A stretch of 31,502 nucleotides of DNA from Candidatus Rifleibacteriota bacterium (GTDB lineage Bacteria > Riflebacteria > Ozemobacteria > Ozemobacterales > Ozemobacteraceae), in contig JAKQOH010000119.1 of the NCBI GenBank assembly GCA_029565415.1, positions 1 to 31,502 on the forward strand, given 5' to 3'. Each line of letters begins with the position of its first letter. Position 1 is the stretch's first letter. A program made the translations under genes and the position numbers. The notes beneath the pieces are model-generated. The model was not told the origin of the DNA and did no database searches. It saw only the letters and a program-made list of their open reading frames with translations. Of this stretch, positions 22,399 to 30,282 are shown piece after piece.

Positions 22399-23052
22399 TC
22401 ACCATTTCGAGCGCTGGCAGGCGAATTCGAGAAGCTTCGGGGGAACGGGCCGGCGCGCAGTCGGAATCTTCGCCTGGTTCGCGAGCGCCCCGGCGGCGTT
22501 CCAGACGACGTTCCCGTCCTCATCGGATTTCATGCACCGGATCAGGCCGGTCAGGGCTCCGGATACATCGGTGCGCATGTAGGCCAGCACTTTCAGCCGG
22601 TGCGCCGCGAAACGCCGCACCGCGACGGACTCGTTCCGTAACAGCCGGGAAAGCGATTTCACGAGCTGGTCTTTGGGAACCCCCCGCTCCGCGAGGTGTT
22701 CGACGGCCGTCGGCACGAGGGAATCGTCACCCCAGCCGAGTTCCGTAATGGCCGAGACGAGGGCAGACGCCAGCCGCACGGGCCCGGCCGCGTCCAAAAG
22801 GGGCCTCAGAAATCGGCTCTCCCGGTCGGTCAGCCGGTGAAGGTCCTCCCGGTCACCGATGTTCCCGGCTCCCGGCGGCATGTAGTTGTAGCTATATAAC
22901 GCGCCGCATTCTGGACAGCGGCGGAACCATGTTCCCAAAACCGTCAGCCGTTTCACCTCGGCCGGCAGCTCCTCATCGCGATCCAGGTAGGCCACCACAT
23001 CCGCCGGCAGCTCCCGGCAGATGGAACAGCCGCATGCCGCGGTGGTTTCCAT
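22399..23052 (-). CDS. HEAT-repeat protein with N-terminal zinc motif
   Basis: A 217-residue protein with no signal peptide. The N-terminus holds two cysteine pairs, CGCSIC (C9, C11, C14) and CPECG (~48-52), spaced like a small zinc finger, followed by YSYNYMPPGAG. Residues ~80-200 form HEAT-like helices (SLVPTAVEHLAERG, VRRFAAHRLKVLAY, GNVVWNAAGALANQAK). It may sense or bind a partner protein or nucleic acid; no catalytic motif is seen. Three in-frame ATGs cluster at 23067, 23061 and 23052; the last has GGAG 9 nt upstream and is chosen. The gene is divergent from the large unknown gene at 23234 and its stop is ~27 nt upstream of the next promoter. Confidence 0.68.
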   Translation of the reverse strand: METTAACGCSICRELPADVVAYLDRDEELPAEVKRLTVLGTWFRRCPECGALYSYNYMPPGAGNIGDREDLHRLTDRESRFLRPLLDAAGPVRLASALVSAITELGWGDDSLVPTAVEHLAERGVPKDQLVKSLSRLLRNESVAVRRFAAHRLKVLAYMRTDVSGALTGLIRCMKSDEDGNVVWNAAGALANQAKIPTARRPVPPKLLEFACQRSKW

Positions 23053-23147
23053 GCATCTCATCTCCATTACGAACAGGGTGAATCCATTGTACATGATGCG
23101 GAAGAAATCCGCGAAATCCTCCCGCCAAATTGCCCCGTGCTGCCGTA

Positions 23148-23169
23148 GGGGCGGGTCTCTGACCCGCCC
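23148..23169. repeat. Copy of the GGGCGGGT palindrome family
   Basis: GGGCGGGTC-TCT-GACCCGCCC (with one extra flanking base), a third copy of the palindrome seen at 10405 and 14570, with GTAGG on one side as in the related element. It lies in the divergent space between two genes; the rest of 23053-23233 holds only a possible TACAAT -10 (minus strand) and TAGACT (plus strand, see finding). Confidence 0.7.
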
Positions 23170-23233
23170 GCCCTCCGCCCCAACCCGCCAGGGCAGTGTC
23201 GCACTCTCTCTCGAAACAAGATAGACTGCCCGC

Positions 23234-25732
23234 ATGACACGAGCATCGCGACCCCAGACCTCCGTCGGTGACCTGCTGGATCGGACGCAGGATGACGAGG
23301 CCCTCGACGAGTTGGTGAAGATCAAGGCCGCCGCGGCAACATCCGCTGCGGCGCGGCTTCGGAAGCTGAAGCCGGGCCTGTCGGTGGAAGCGGGCTGGCT
23401 GTGCCGTGTGGTGAGCCGCGTTGCGGAAGACCCGTTCAAGATACTGTTGCCTTTATTACCTGGGATCGATTATCCCAAGGATCGTACGTTTTCCATTGCC
23501 GCTCATGGCTGGGCCCGGCCGAAAGATAGGCGGCGGATTCTCGAGATGCTGAAGGAACTCGTTCCGGCGGCATTCACGGCATCCGACGACTTCGAACTGC
23601 CCGACTCGATCGGCCAGTATGCCGGCGCGACAGGTCTGGCCATTCTGCTCGAGGCGCTTGCCCGGCTCGAGCCGGCTTCCGTCCGTGAGCCCGCCAGGGC
23701 GCTGTTCGCGGCTGCGCAAAAGCTGTTGCCCAGGCCGTCGAAGAAGCCGTCGTTTGCCTCGCAGAGCCGGAAGGTCGATCTCCTGCCACTGATCGCAGCC
23801 TCGGCTGCTGCCCTCCTGGTTTCGGCCGCGGCTGCGACGGCCAGGGAGCGGGAGGCGTGGGAGTCGGCCTGCGTGCGCGCGGCGCTCGACCCGGCCATGG
23901 ATCCGGACTCCTGTTCCTTCGGACCGCCCCTGGCGTTCCTCTTTGTCGGGGCTCCCGATCTGGCGGGCAGGCTGATCGCGCAGCTCATGAACGAGGCAGA
24001 CGAACCTGACAGAATTCTGAGACAGATCGGAGCCACGCTGAGAGAGGCCCGAAGGATGGGATTCCCTCTGCCTGTCGCGATGCCGACGCCCGGCGAAGGC
24101 GAGACGGCGCAGAAGCTCGAAGCCATGGTCGGGCAGGCGGCGGAATGGGGCGTGTTCGCCGATATTCCGGCCTGGGCGGCGATGGAGATCCGGCGGAGCC
24201 TGAATCCGGAAACGGTCGTACCGGATGCGCTGTGCCTGTTCCGGGATGCCATGATCGGGACGTCGCTGATCCGGGACGCCCTGGACCAGCTCGATGATCT
24301 CGTGAAGCCGGCGACCTTCCCTGCCATCGCCGTCGAAACGATGTTCGCCTACCGTACGAGCGAATCCCACTTCGCCTCGGTGCGCGAAGCGGCCGAACGA
24401 CGAGTGAACGAACGGTTGAAACGAGCCGGCATGAAGCCGTTCAAGGGGTTCGCCTGGTGCGCTCCCCCGGGAAAACGGCGCACGGTTCACGAACTCGACA
24501 CCCTCGAGGCGCTCGAAGAAGCGCTTCGCTCGGTATATGAGGCGATACACGAGGCGGCCCAGCAGCCCGGCACCGCCCCTTCGGGAAAAACCGCCCTGGT
24601 GACGTTCCTCCGAAGCGTGTTTCCCCACACCTTGTGCCGCCACGCGATCTATCGCAATCTGGTTTGTGAGATGGCCCGTCTGCCTGAAGAGCGCTATCCC
24701 GACCTGCTCGCCCTCCTGCCCGAGCCCGAGATGGAGCGGGATGCAGGGATGATCCGGATGATCGCGAAGTGGAGTGACCTGGAGGCGCCGGAGCCGTTCA
24801 ATGCACTTCTCGTCTGCTTTCTCGACCATCGGCTCGTGTTGAGCGACATGGGGCTGCTCGAGAAGATCGTCACGTGCCTCGCCCGCGCCCCCAAAGATTC
24901 CTTCCTGGAGCCGCTGAAATCCCTGAAACAGCATCTTGAAGAGGATGTGCCAACGGATACACCAAACCGGTACGGCGCATTGCAGGCCGTCGACGAGCTT
25001 CTTCTCTCTCTCGGAAACGCCGATTCCGTCGCCGACGTTCCGCGAAAAGTCTCTGTCGGTGCGCTCGTCACGACCGAAGAGAAGATGACCATGCTGCGGC
25101 TCGCCGCCACCGGCAAGATCGAGTTGGACCAGAAGCTTTTCGAGAAGCTGTTTTCCGAGGCGATCGAATCGGAGCACCTGACCTGGACGGGCTGGACGGC
25201 CGCGATCACCGGAAGGCAGGTTCGGGAGTATATCCTGAAGATTCTTCGCGACAGAAGTTCGCCGCATCCCAAGGTTGTATCGGTTGCGAAATACTGTTTC
25301 TGGGCCAGGAAAGACGGGATCCCCGCCCTTGCCTTGATCCCGATTCTCGAACGGCTCGGCCCGGCCGTCGAGGCGGCCCGGAACAGCCCCGGCGAGACAT
25401 GGGAAGACCGGAACTGGGGCGGCTACACGACGAGCGGCGCCGAAGACCTCGCCGACGCCCTCTCGCTCGCCGTGAAGGGATTCCTCGAGGCCGATTGCAG
25501 GGCCGTGGGCTGGACCGACCTCGTTACAGAACTTTCACGAGCCGCCACGGGCGATCTCCGGAAGATCCCGACCGGAGAGTCCGCGAGCTGCGGCTTCACC
25601 TTCTCGGTCTTGAACTTCCTGACCCGCCTCGCATCGAAGCTCGCCCGCCTGAACGACCCCGCGCTGACCCGGGCCATGGAGGCATTGAGAAACATGTATT
25701 CAGGGAAAGATAAAACCCCGAAATCGACATAA
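23234..25732 (+). CDS. Large conserved-looking protein of unknown function (832 aa)
   Basis: A long continuous reading frame with the high-GC3 codon use of its neighbours, so it is coding. The product has no signal peptide and no motif I recognise. It is Ala/Leu/Glu/Arg-rich and mostly helical, with one Ala-rich hydrophobic stretch near ~180-205 (LLPLIAASAAALLVSAAAA) that may be a single membrane helix or a buried helix. Cysteines are scattered. A helical-repeat-type or scaffolding role is possible by composition only. The ATG at 23234 has no Shine-Dalgarno, and TAGACT lies 6 nt upstream, so a leaderless transcript is possible. It is transcribed away from the zinc-HEAT gene and has no obvious operon partner on the plus strand for ~100 nt. 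Confidence 0.7.
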   Translation: MTRASRPQTSVGDLLDRTQDDEALDELVKIKAAAATSAAARLRKLKPGLSVEAGWLCRVVSRVAEDPFKILLPLLPGIDYPKDRTFSIAAHGWARPKDRRRILEMLKELVPAAFTASDDFELPDSIGQYAGATGLAILLEALARLEPASVREPARALFAAAQKLLPRPSKKPSFASQSRKVDLLPLIAASAAALLVSAAAATAREREAWESACVRAALDPAMDPDSCSFGPPLAFLFVGAPDLAGRLIAQLMNEADEPDRILRQIGATLREARRMGFPLPVAMPTPGEGETAQKLEAMVGQAAEWGVFADIPAWAAMEIRRSLNPETVVPDALCLFRDAMIGTSLIRDALDQLDDLVKPATFPAIAVETMFAYRTSESHFASVREAAERRVNERLKRAGMKPFKGFAWCAPPGKRRTVHELDTLEALEEALRSVYEAIHEAAQQPGTAPSGKTALVTFLRSVFPHTLCRHAIYRNLVCEMARLPEERYPDLLALLPEPEMERDAGMIRMIAKWSDLEAPEPFNALLVCFLDHRLVLSDMGLLEKIVTCLARAPKDSFLEPLKSLKQHLEEDVPTDTPNRYGALQAVDELLLSLGNADSVADVPRKVSVGALVTTEEKMTMLRLAATGKIELDQKLFEKLFSEAIESEHLTWTGWTAAITGRQVREYILKILRDRSSPHPKVVSVAKYCFWARKDGIPALALIPILERLGPAVEAARNSPGETWEDRNWGGYTTSGAEDLADALSLAVKGFLEADCRAVGWTDLVTELSRAATGDLRKIPTGESASCGFTFSVLNFLTRLASKLARLNDPALTRAMEALRNMYSGKDKTPKST

Positions 25733-25835
25733 TGATAGTAGCAAATATAAGAAAATTCGGCTTTCGGAGACTTGCGCTTGACGGACATGAACGTTCTCAT
25801 GCTTTATAAGCTGAATGGTATCTGGGGAGGACCGC

Positions 25836-26117
25836 ATGCTGAAGATTCATTTCGGTGACCATGTTCTGACCGTTGAACCGACGATCACGATAAACGAACT
25901 GACGGAGATGGTCAGAAAGACCCTTGGTTTCCACTCCGGCCATACCCGGCTCGAGATCGAAGGCACCGACCTCGCCGCCGCCGCCATCCTCACCGAGTAT
26001 CTCCGGGACCCGGCGGTCACAGATATTTACATATCCGTATACAACGCCCCCTCCCACTGCTGCCACGGCTCCCCCTACGACCCCGAATCCGGCAGCTACC
26101 TGTGCGGAAAGTGCTGA
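25836..26117 (+). CDS. Small protein with cysteine-rich C-terminus, unknown function (93 aa)
   Basis: ATG at 25836 is preceded by GGGGAGG at a 5-nt gap, which fixes the start. The N-terminal ~75 residues alternate strand- and helix-forming stretches (KIHFGDHVLTVEP, ITINELTEMVRKTLGF, HTRLEIEG, AAAAILTEYLRD, VTDIYISVY), consistent with a compact beta-grasp-like fold, though this is only a guess from pattern. The tail ends HCCHG...SGSYLCGKC, a possible zinc site or cysteine-terminated protein. A weak promoter (TTGACG at 25778, TTTATA at ~25803) may serve it. The function is unknown. Confidence 0.65.
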   Translation: MLKIHFGDHVLTVEPTITINELTEMVRKTLGFHSGHTRLEIEGTDLAAAAILTEYLRDPAVTDIYISVYNAPSHCCHGSPYDPESGSYLCGKC

Positions 26118-26333
26118 TCAGGGGCTTCCGAACCCCGCCCCGACGCTGAGCCTTTTTGATGTTGATCCGGTGGCTCTGACGACCACCATCTTCCTGCCGA
26201 TGAACTCAACGACGCAGTCGAACAGGTATCGCCTCGTCGGACCGCGCAAAAATTATGGCTCACATTGCATCATACTACAAAATAGAAGTGAGTATATTGC
26301 AGTATGATGCAAAATACGATGATTGCGGTCTGA
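26118..26333. other. Intergenic region with a 12-bp inverted repeat
   Basis: No convincing gene. It contains TTGCATCATACT (26265-26276) and its exact inverted copy AGTATGATGCAA (26301-26312) around a 24-nt AT-rich loop, next to the stop of the AbiEii-type gene. A ~43-codon open stretch on the minus strand (about 26120-26250, including FDCVVEFIGRK) may be a gene relic. The composition is visibly more AT-rich than flanking genes at 26240-26320. Confidence 0.5.
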
Positions 26334-27188
26334 TTACCGCCAGGACGTGTGCATCCGTGAGACCACGTCCAGAAAAAAGCCCGTGCTCCAGGTCTCCAGG
26401 CTCTTCTGTTCGCGGGCAGGAATGAACCGGGCGACATCGTCTCGGGTGGTTACCCAGTCGATCGATTGGATCTTTCGAGCCAGTTCATCGAGAACCCAGG
26501 CGGTGTCGATTTTCAACCTCTGGCCCTTCCATGGGCCGGTCTGATTCAGGGCGGCGGCCAGAAGGGGCAGGTTGGGCTTCACGCGCCGGTCGGCATACCA
26601 GTGCAGGTCATACCAATCCCGGCCTTTGACATAAGCGCGGCACAAAAGCGCATGGAGTTTTCCCGCGAAACCCGACGGCTCGTCGAGGGTGGTGACCGCC
26701 GCGGGACCGGGAAACGTCAGATACCTGGATTCGAAGTCCCCGCCTGCGGGGGGATTGGTGTCGATCTCCACTTTGACCGCGATTTTCCGGCGTGGATGAG
26801 CCGAAAAGGGAAGCGACGCCCGGAGAATGGTGCCGAGAGAGTCGGTTTTCAGGAACGCCGCCTGAACTGCCCCTGTTTCCCGGGCCCGGTCCTTTGCCTC
26901 GAGTTCGACGCCATAGGCCGCACACTCGTCACGAATCACCTGGAGGTGCCTGGCCCAGGAGAAACCCCGGTCCGGTGCTTTCAGCACGAAATCGAGATCT
27001 TCCGAAAAGCGGGGTAGGCCGAACAGAATTCGCAGACATGTTCCGCCGTGAAAGGCCGCATCGGAAAAAAAGCCCGATCTGGCCAGCCCGAACAGGATGA
27101 ACTGCTGCACGATTTCGGTCAGGGCAATATCCTGCTCGAGGGCTGATTCGGGATGATAATCGCGAAGCTTTTGCTCGATCAGGTGCAT
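26334..27188 (-). CDS. AbiEii-type nucleotidyltransferase toxin
   Basis: A 284-residue member of the AbiEii/AbiGii toxin family, nucleotidyltransferase-fold toxins of type IV toxin-antitoxin systems that block growth and abort phage infection. Landmarks: FHGGTCLRILFGLPRFSEDLDFVLK (46-70), containing the GG(T/S) motif and the acidic pair E63-D64-L-D66 typical of the fold; the SRYLTFPGPAAVTTLDEPSGFAGKLHALLCRAYVKGRDWYDLHWY block, where KxHALLxRxxxKGRDxYDL is the conserved C-terminal signature. The start overlaps the antitoxin gene by 10 nt, the usual arrangement. A complete length suggests it is functional. Confidence 0.92.
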   Translation of the reverse strand: MHLIEQKLRDYHPESALEQDIALTEIVQQFILFGLARSGFFSDAAFHGGTCLRILFGLPRFSEDLDFVLKAPDRGFSWARHLQVIRDECAAYGVELEAKDRARETGAVQAAFLKTDSLGTILRASLPFSAHPRRKIAVKVEIDTNPPAGGDFESRYLTFPGPAAVTTLDEPSGFAGKLHALLCRAYVKGRDWYDLHWYADRRVKPNLPLLAAALNQTGPWKGQRLKIDTAWVLDELARKIQSIDWVTTRDDVARFIPAREQKSLETWSTGFFLDVVSRMHTSWR

Positions 27189-27892
27189 CGGTTCTGCTCC
27201 TTCGGCGGAGAATTCGTGTGTTGGGGGAAATGGGCGAGCAGGCGGCTCAGTCCATCGAGGAATTGCCGGACGCGAGTGTTACGATACGTGGCCAGGACTT
27301 CCCCCATCTCTTCGGGGGTGGTGGCTGCCGCCAACTCGTCGAGTTCGATGCGCCATGATTGCGAGAGGAACTTCTCGATGTCTGTGCGCTTCGACACGTC
27401 TTTCCTTGTGTAGAGCAGGTCGGCGATGGCTCGTGCGGGGGAGGCGACAGGGGCGAGAACGGGCCCGCCGTCGTGTTCGAAGGCCTCGAGTCGGACCCCG
27501 GCCATCAGCATTCGAGTCGGCACGCTTCTGAATTCGAAACGGCCCATAGGTGTGTCGAAGGTTCTCGATCGGCGAGAGGTTGCGGCGGCAATCGTGTGGA
27601 CCAGCTCGGGAATGAGCCCGTGAAACCGGAGGGCTGTTTCGAAACTGACGTAGCTGGGCCCGTAGACCAGAGGCGGAAGCGCCAGCGGATCGATGGGAGT
27701 GCGGCACGCCGGCGAGGTCAGCACGTATAACCCGCGCCGCAGGCTGATCACCTCCCCGGCCTGGGTCGCCCGATACAGAAGATTCCGGCGCCCGGCGGCC
27801 GTCGCCGTGGGAAAACAGGTGCTGATAACCGACTCGTCGAACAAACCGCCCGGCGGGTGTAGATTCCACAAAGCTTCGGTTAACGTTTGCAT
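27179..27892 (-). CDS. AbiEi-type antitoxin (transcriptional regulator)
   Basis: A 237-residue partner of the AbiEii-type toxin. An N-terminal winged-helix part (about 1-60; YRATQAGEVISLRRGLYVL) is followed by the AbiEi C-terminal domain with YGPSYVSFETALRFHGLIPE, FRSVPTRM and SPARAIADLLYT. In known systems AbiEi binds inverted repeats in its own promoter and represses the operon. Here a 35-bp near-perfect palindrome lies 5 nt upstream of the start codon, fitting autoregulation. No Shine-Dalgarno is seen before the ATG at 27892, so the message may be leaderless or start inside the palindrome. The C-terminus overlaps the toxin start. Confidence 0.88.
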   Translation of the reverse strand: MQTLTEALWNLHPPGGLFDESVISTCFPTATAAGRRNLLYRATQAGEVISLRRGLYVLTSPACRTPIDPLALPPLVYGPSYVSFETALRFHGLIPELVHTIAAATSRRSRTFDTPMGRFEFRSVPTRMLMAGVRLEAFEHDGGPVLAPVASPARAIADLLYTRKDVSKRTDIEKFLSQSWRIELDELAAATTPEEMGEVLATYRNTRVRQFLDGLSRLLAHFPQHTNSPPKEQNRCT

Positions 27893-27897
27893 ATTTA

Positions 27898-27932
27898 TGT
27901 AAGATAATCTCGATTATCGAGATTATCTTACA
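27898..27932. promoter_or_regulatory. Palindromic operator upstream of the AbiEi/AbiEii operon
   Basis: Two perfect 15-bp arms (TGTAAGATAATCTCG and its reverse complement) separated by ATTAT, immediately upstream of the antitoxin start. Position and symmetry fit the AbiEi binding site and overlap any promoter there, so bound antitoxin would block transcription. Confidence 0.75.
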
Positions 27933-28158
27933 AGAAATATCCCTGTTATGCAATCAATCGAAATCGGAGGGCGTGCTTCGTTTCTTGAAGCCCCCGGGTG
28001 TGTATCGTTGCGTCGCACCTGCTGCGACATCTGGCGCCGCGGATTACGGAGAATCGCTTCAGAACGCGAAATACGTTCTGGAATAGAGCTTGCTGAGTTA
28101 GATGTTGCGGGATCCAGGGACTCGGGGAAACACCCCCCCTCCGGAGGTGGGCGAAATC
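27933..28158. other. Non-coding stretch upstream of the small membrane protein
   Basis: No gene is convincing. It contains short stem-loops (GTCGCA/TGCGAC near 28015; CAGAACG/CGTTCTG at 28060-28080) and a GGAGGTG ribosome site at its end. Origin is unclear. Confidence 0.4.
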
Positions 28159-28551
28159 GTGTTCAGGGAACTTCCTTTCAGGCTGGCCAGGGCGGTGTTC
28201 TTCAGCTTCGCACTCATTCTCGCCATGGCGATCTACTGCCTGTCGTTTGGATTTCTTACGTTCGAAACCCATCTGGCCGTCGGAGTCGCGACCATTCCGA
28301 TATTCACGTATTTCTCCTGGAAAAACCTGGAAAATCAGGTGTTCCCGCATGCGAGGGGGCTTGAGGGGTGGGTGGCGGTCGTGTACTGGATCGCCAAAAA
28401 TTCCGTCATGATCCTCATCGGCTGGCCGCTGGTCTGGACGGCCCTCATCCTGTCGCCCGAGATCAGCTATTTCCTGAGCATCCCTCACAACAGGAGAATC
28501 TGGCTTTGCGTCCTCTTCCTAGGCATTCTCTTCATGGGAGCGCAGCCTTGA
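28159..28551 (+). CDS. Small four-helix membrane protein of unknown function
   Basis: A 130-residue protein with four hydrophobic segments (FFSFALILAMAIYCLSFGF; LAVGVATIPIFTYFSW; VAVVYWIAKNSVMILIGW...ALIL; RIWLCVLFLGILFM). No motif was recognised. A GTG start at 28159 is chosen because GGAGGTG lies 9 nt upstream; an in-frame ATG at 28102 would add 19 residues with no ribosome site. The 3' end overlaps the convergent Rpn gene by 20 nt. Neighbours suggest a defence-island accessory, but that is only positional. Confidence 0.55.
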   Translation: MFRELPFRLARAVFFSFALILAMAIYCLSFGFLTFETHLAVGVATIPIFTYFSWKNLENQVFPHARGLEGWVAVVYWIAKNSVMILIGWPLVWTALILSPEISYFLSIPHNRRIWLCVLFLGILFMGAQP

Positions 28552-29428
28552 TTTTCTCGATCTCCGCGATCGACATATCCGTCATTTTGGCTATCAGAGA
28601 AATGTCGAACCCCTCAGCCAGCATCTTCCTGGCAACATCCAAGCGTTCCTCTTCTCGGCCCTCTTCTCGACCCTTTTCTCGGCCTTTTTCGAGGCCTCGC
28701 TTTTCGGCGGCGTTGAGTTCGGTGATCCTGGTGCGTTCTTCTTTGTCGCGCTGTTCGAGAATGGCGCGCATTCGTTCGTCGGCATTCACGTGTTCCAGCT
28801 CCTCGAGAACTCTGACGAAGATCTCGTCGGTTCGTAGTTCGTCCGGCAGAGACTTTGCATTCTCATACATCTCTGCGAACCTGATCATATGTAACCATTT
28901 TTCCAGGCGTGTTTGCAAGCCCCGGGGCTTGGTCTTGAACTTCGGAAGCTCGATGAAATGCAGTTCCATCAGATCCGGAAGAACCAGTCCGGTCGCTTGT
29001 TCCTGAAACTGAAATGCCGACTGAAACTGATCGAAGCCGTCGAACATCACGTAATCGAGAATCGCGATTCCGTAGGACGGATTGAGCTTTTCGAAACTCT
29101 CTCCTTCGAGCAGCTGGCCCGTGTAGAGCAACGCGAGATAGTAGGCCATTCTCTTTGCGAAGCTGGGCAGTTCCCTGACCTGCATCTCAATCGTGAATCT
29201 GCGGCCGGCCAGGTCGGTGGCCTTCACGTCGACGATCGTGAACTTGTCGTCATGAAACTCCTTGAGATTCAGCGGGCTGAGCAGGGTCAGATCCGCGATG
29301 CACCGATCGCCGGTGAAGTGGAGCAGGGCATCGATCAGCTTCGCCAGGATCTCTTCGTTGCCCTCCTTGCCGAAAACCAGCTTGAAAACGAAGTCGTTTC
29401 GCAACGGATATCGCTTGTGGTCTCCCAT
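28532..29428 (-). CDS. Rpn-family recombination-promoting nuclease / PD-(D/E)XK transposase-type nuclease
   Basis: A 298-residue protein of the Rpn/YhgA-like group. The start DHKRYPLRNDFVFKLVFGKEGNEE is the family's N-terminal signature, and the PD-(D/E)XK core is VDVKA with Asp67 and RRFTIEMQV with Glu81 and Gln83. The C-terminus carries the typical low-complexity charged repeat (EKGREKGREEGREEERLD) and the DISLIAKMTDMSIAEIEKIK helix pair. Such proteins promote DNA recombination in vivo and are common in accessory regions. ATG at 29428 has AGGAG 6 nt upstream; an upstream in-frame extension to 29500 is not supported. It is transcribed in the same direction as the restriction genes but separated by a likely terminator. 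Confidence 0.9.
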   Translation of the reverse strand: MGDHKRYPLRNDFVFKLVFGKEGNEEILAKLIDALLHFTGDRCIADLTLLSPLNLKEFHDDKFTIVDVKATDLAGRRFTIEMQVRELPSFAKRMAYYLALLYTGQLLEGESFEKLNPSYGIAILDYVMFDGFDQFQSAFQFQEQATGLVLPDLMELHFIELPKFKTKPRGLQTRLEKWLHMIRFAEMYENAKSLPDELRTDEIFVRVLEELEHVNADERMRAILEQRDKEERTRITELNAAEKRGLEKGREKGREEGREEERLDVARKMLAEGFDISLIAKMTDMSIAEIEKIKAALP

Positions 29429-29504
29429 CCCAGGCTCCTTCGAAGGATGATTCGAAACGGAAAAAATCGCTTCATCCATACATCCGCCGAACCCTGGCAC
29501 CTGG

Positions 29505-29538
29505 GAAAAAATTCTGGGACACCCACACGGCTGTTCCC
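29505..29538 (-). terminator. Possible rho-independent terminator after the metallopeptidase gene
   Basis: Minus strand: GGG-A-ACA ... TGT-CCC (one bulged base) around GCCGTGTGGG, followed by AGAATTTTTT. It lies about 25 nt after the stop at 29563. The stem is short and imperfect. Confidence 0.45.
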
Positions 29539-29562
29539 GGGATCACGCTCACAACCGCTGAA

Positions 29563-30282
29563 TCAATACTCCCATTGTTCGTGGCGGATGGGGAGATGGT
29601 TCAGTTGGTCGCGATGGAATTTCCATTTTGGCATGAATCGGTCCAGCAGAGCTGTGAAGCGCTTGTTGTGGGTCGGTTCGAGAAGGTGGGCCATCTCGTG
29701 AACCACGAGGTATTCGAGGCATTCGGGCGGCTTCTTCGCCAGTTCTGTATTTATGCGAATACTATGAAGCCGGGGGTTGCAACTGCCCCATTTCGTTTTC
29801 ATGTGCTGCACGTACAACCGGCTGACGGTCACCCCGAGGCGGGGCGCCCAGGTGGCGATCAACGGTTGGGCCGCGGCCCGCACCTGTTCGCGATACCACT
29901 CCTCAAGAAGTTCCTGCTTCTTTTCCTCGCTCGTGCCGGGGCGAATCCGTAAAAGAATGGTCCTGGGTCGCCGTTCAATTTTCGCGGCGGCATCGAGTTC
30001 GACGACCTGGAGCAGGTAGCGCTTTCCCCAGAGGAAATGGCTTTCGCGATCGAGGTGCTCGCGCCGTGTCTCGCGCTCCTGCTCCAGAAACTTCTTCCGC
30101 TGCCGTTTGATCCAGTCGAGACGGGAAACGGCAAACACCCGCAGCGTGTCGAGGCTCATGCGGGCCGGCGCCGAGATGCGGACGTTCCCGTCTGGCGGCA
30201 GGACGCTGAGATGGATGTTCCTGATGTTCTTCAGGATGACCTCCACGTTGATCTCGCCCAGCTTCAGCGTGGCGCTTCCCAT
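29563..30282 (-). CDS. YgjP-type (M48-like) zinc metallopeptidase
   Basis: A 239-residue protein of the YgjP/DUF45 family. The zinc-binding helix is VVHEMAHLLEPTHNKRF (HEMAH plus a downstream His-Asn-Lys), with the preceding MKTKWGSCNPRLHSIRINTELA and the N-terminal NIHLSVLPPDGNVRISAPARM, both conserved in the family. It often accompanies type I restriction genes. Its ATG overlaps the stop codon of hsdR by one base (TGATG), so the two are co-translated. Length is normal and all zinc ligands are present. Confidence 0.93.
   Translation of the reverse strand: MGSATLKLGEINVEVILKNIRNIHLSVLPPDGNVRISAPARMSLDTLRVFAVSRLDWIKRQRKKFLEQERETRREHLDRESHFLWGKRYLLQVVELDAAAKIERRPRTILLRIRPGTSEEKKQELLEEWYREQVRAAAQPLIATWAPRLGVTVSRLYVQHMKTKWGSCNPRLHSIRINTELAKKPPECLEYLVVHEMAHLLEPTHNKRFTALLDRFMPKWKFHRDQLNHLPIRHEQWEY

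Noticed and set aside
23456..25267. A 603-codon minus-strand open frame opposite the unknown 832-residue gene.
   Set aside because: The plus-strand frame is longer, starts near a good promoter-like position and has the typical amino-acid composition; the minus one is His/Arg/Gln/Gly-rich.
25778..25808. Promoter for the Cys-tailed protein gene.
   Set aside because: TTGACG is 19 bp from TTTATA, outside the usual spacing; mentioned only as weak in the gene entry.
26120..26260. Short minus-strand open stretch of about 43 codons (including FDCVVEFIGRK).
   Set aside because: No start or ribosome site and no recognised domain; could be a gene relic but cannot be supported.
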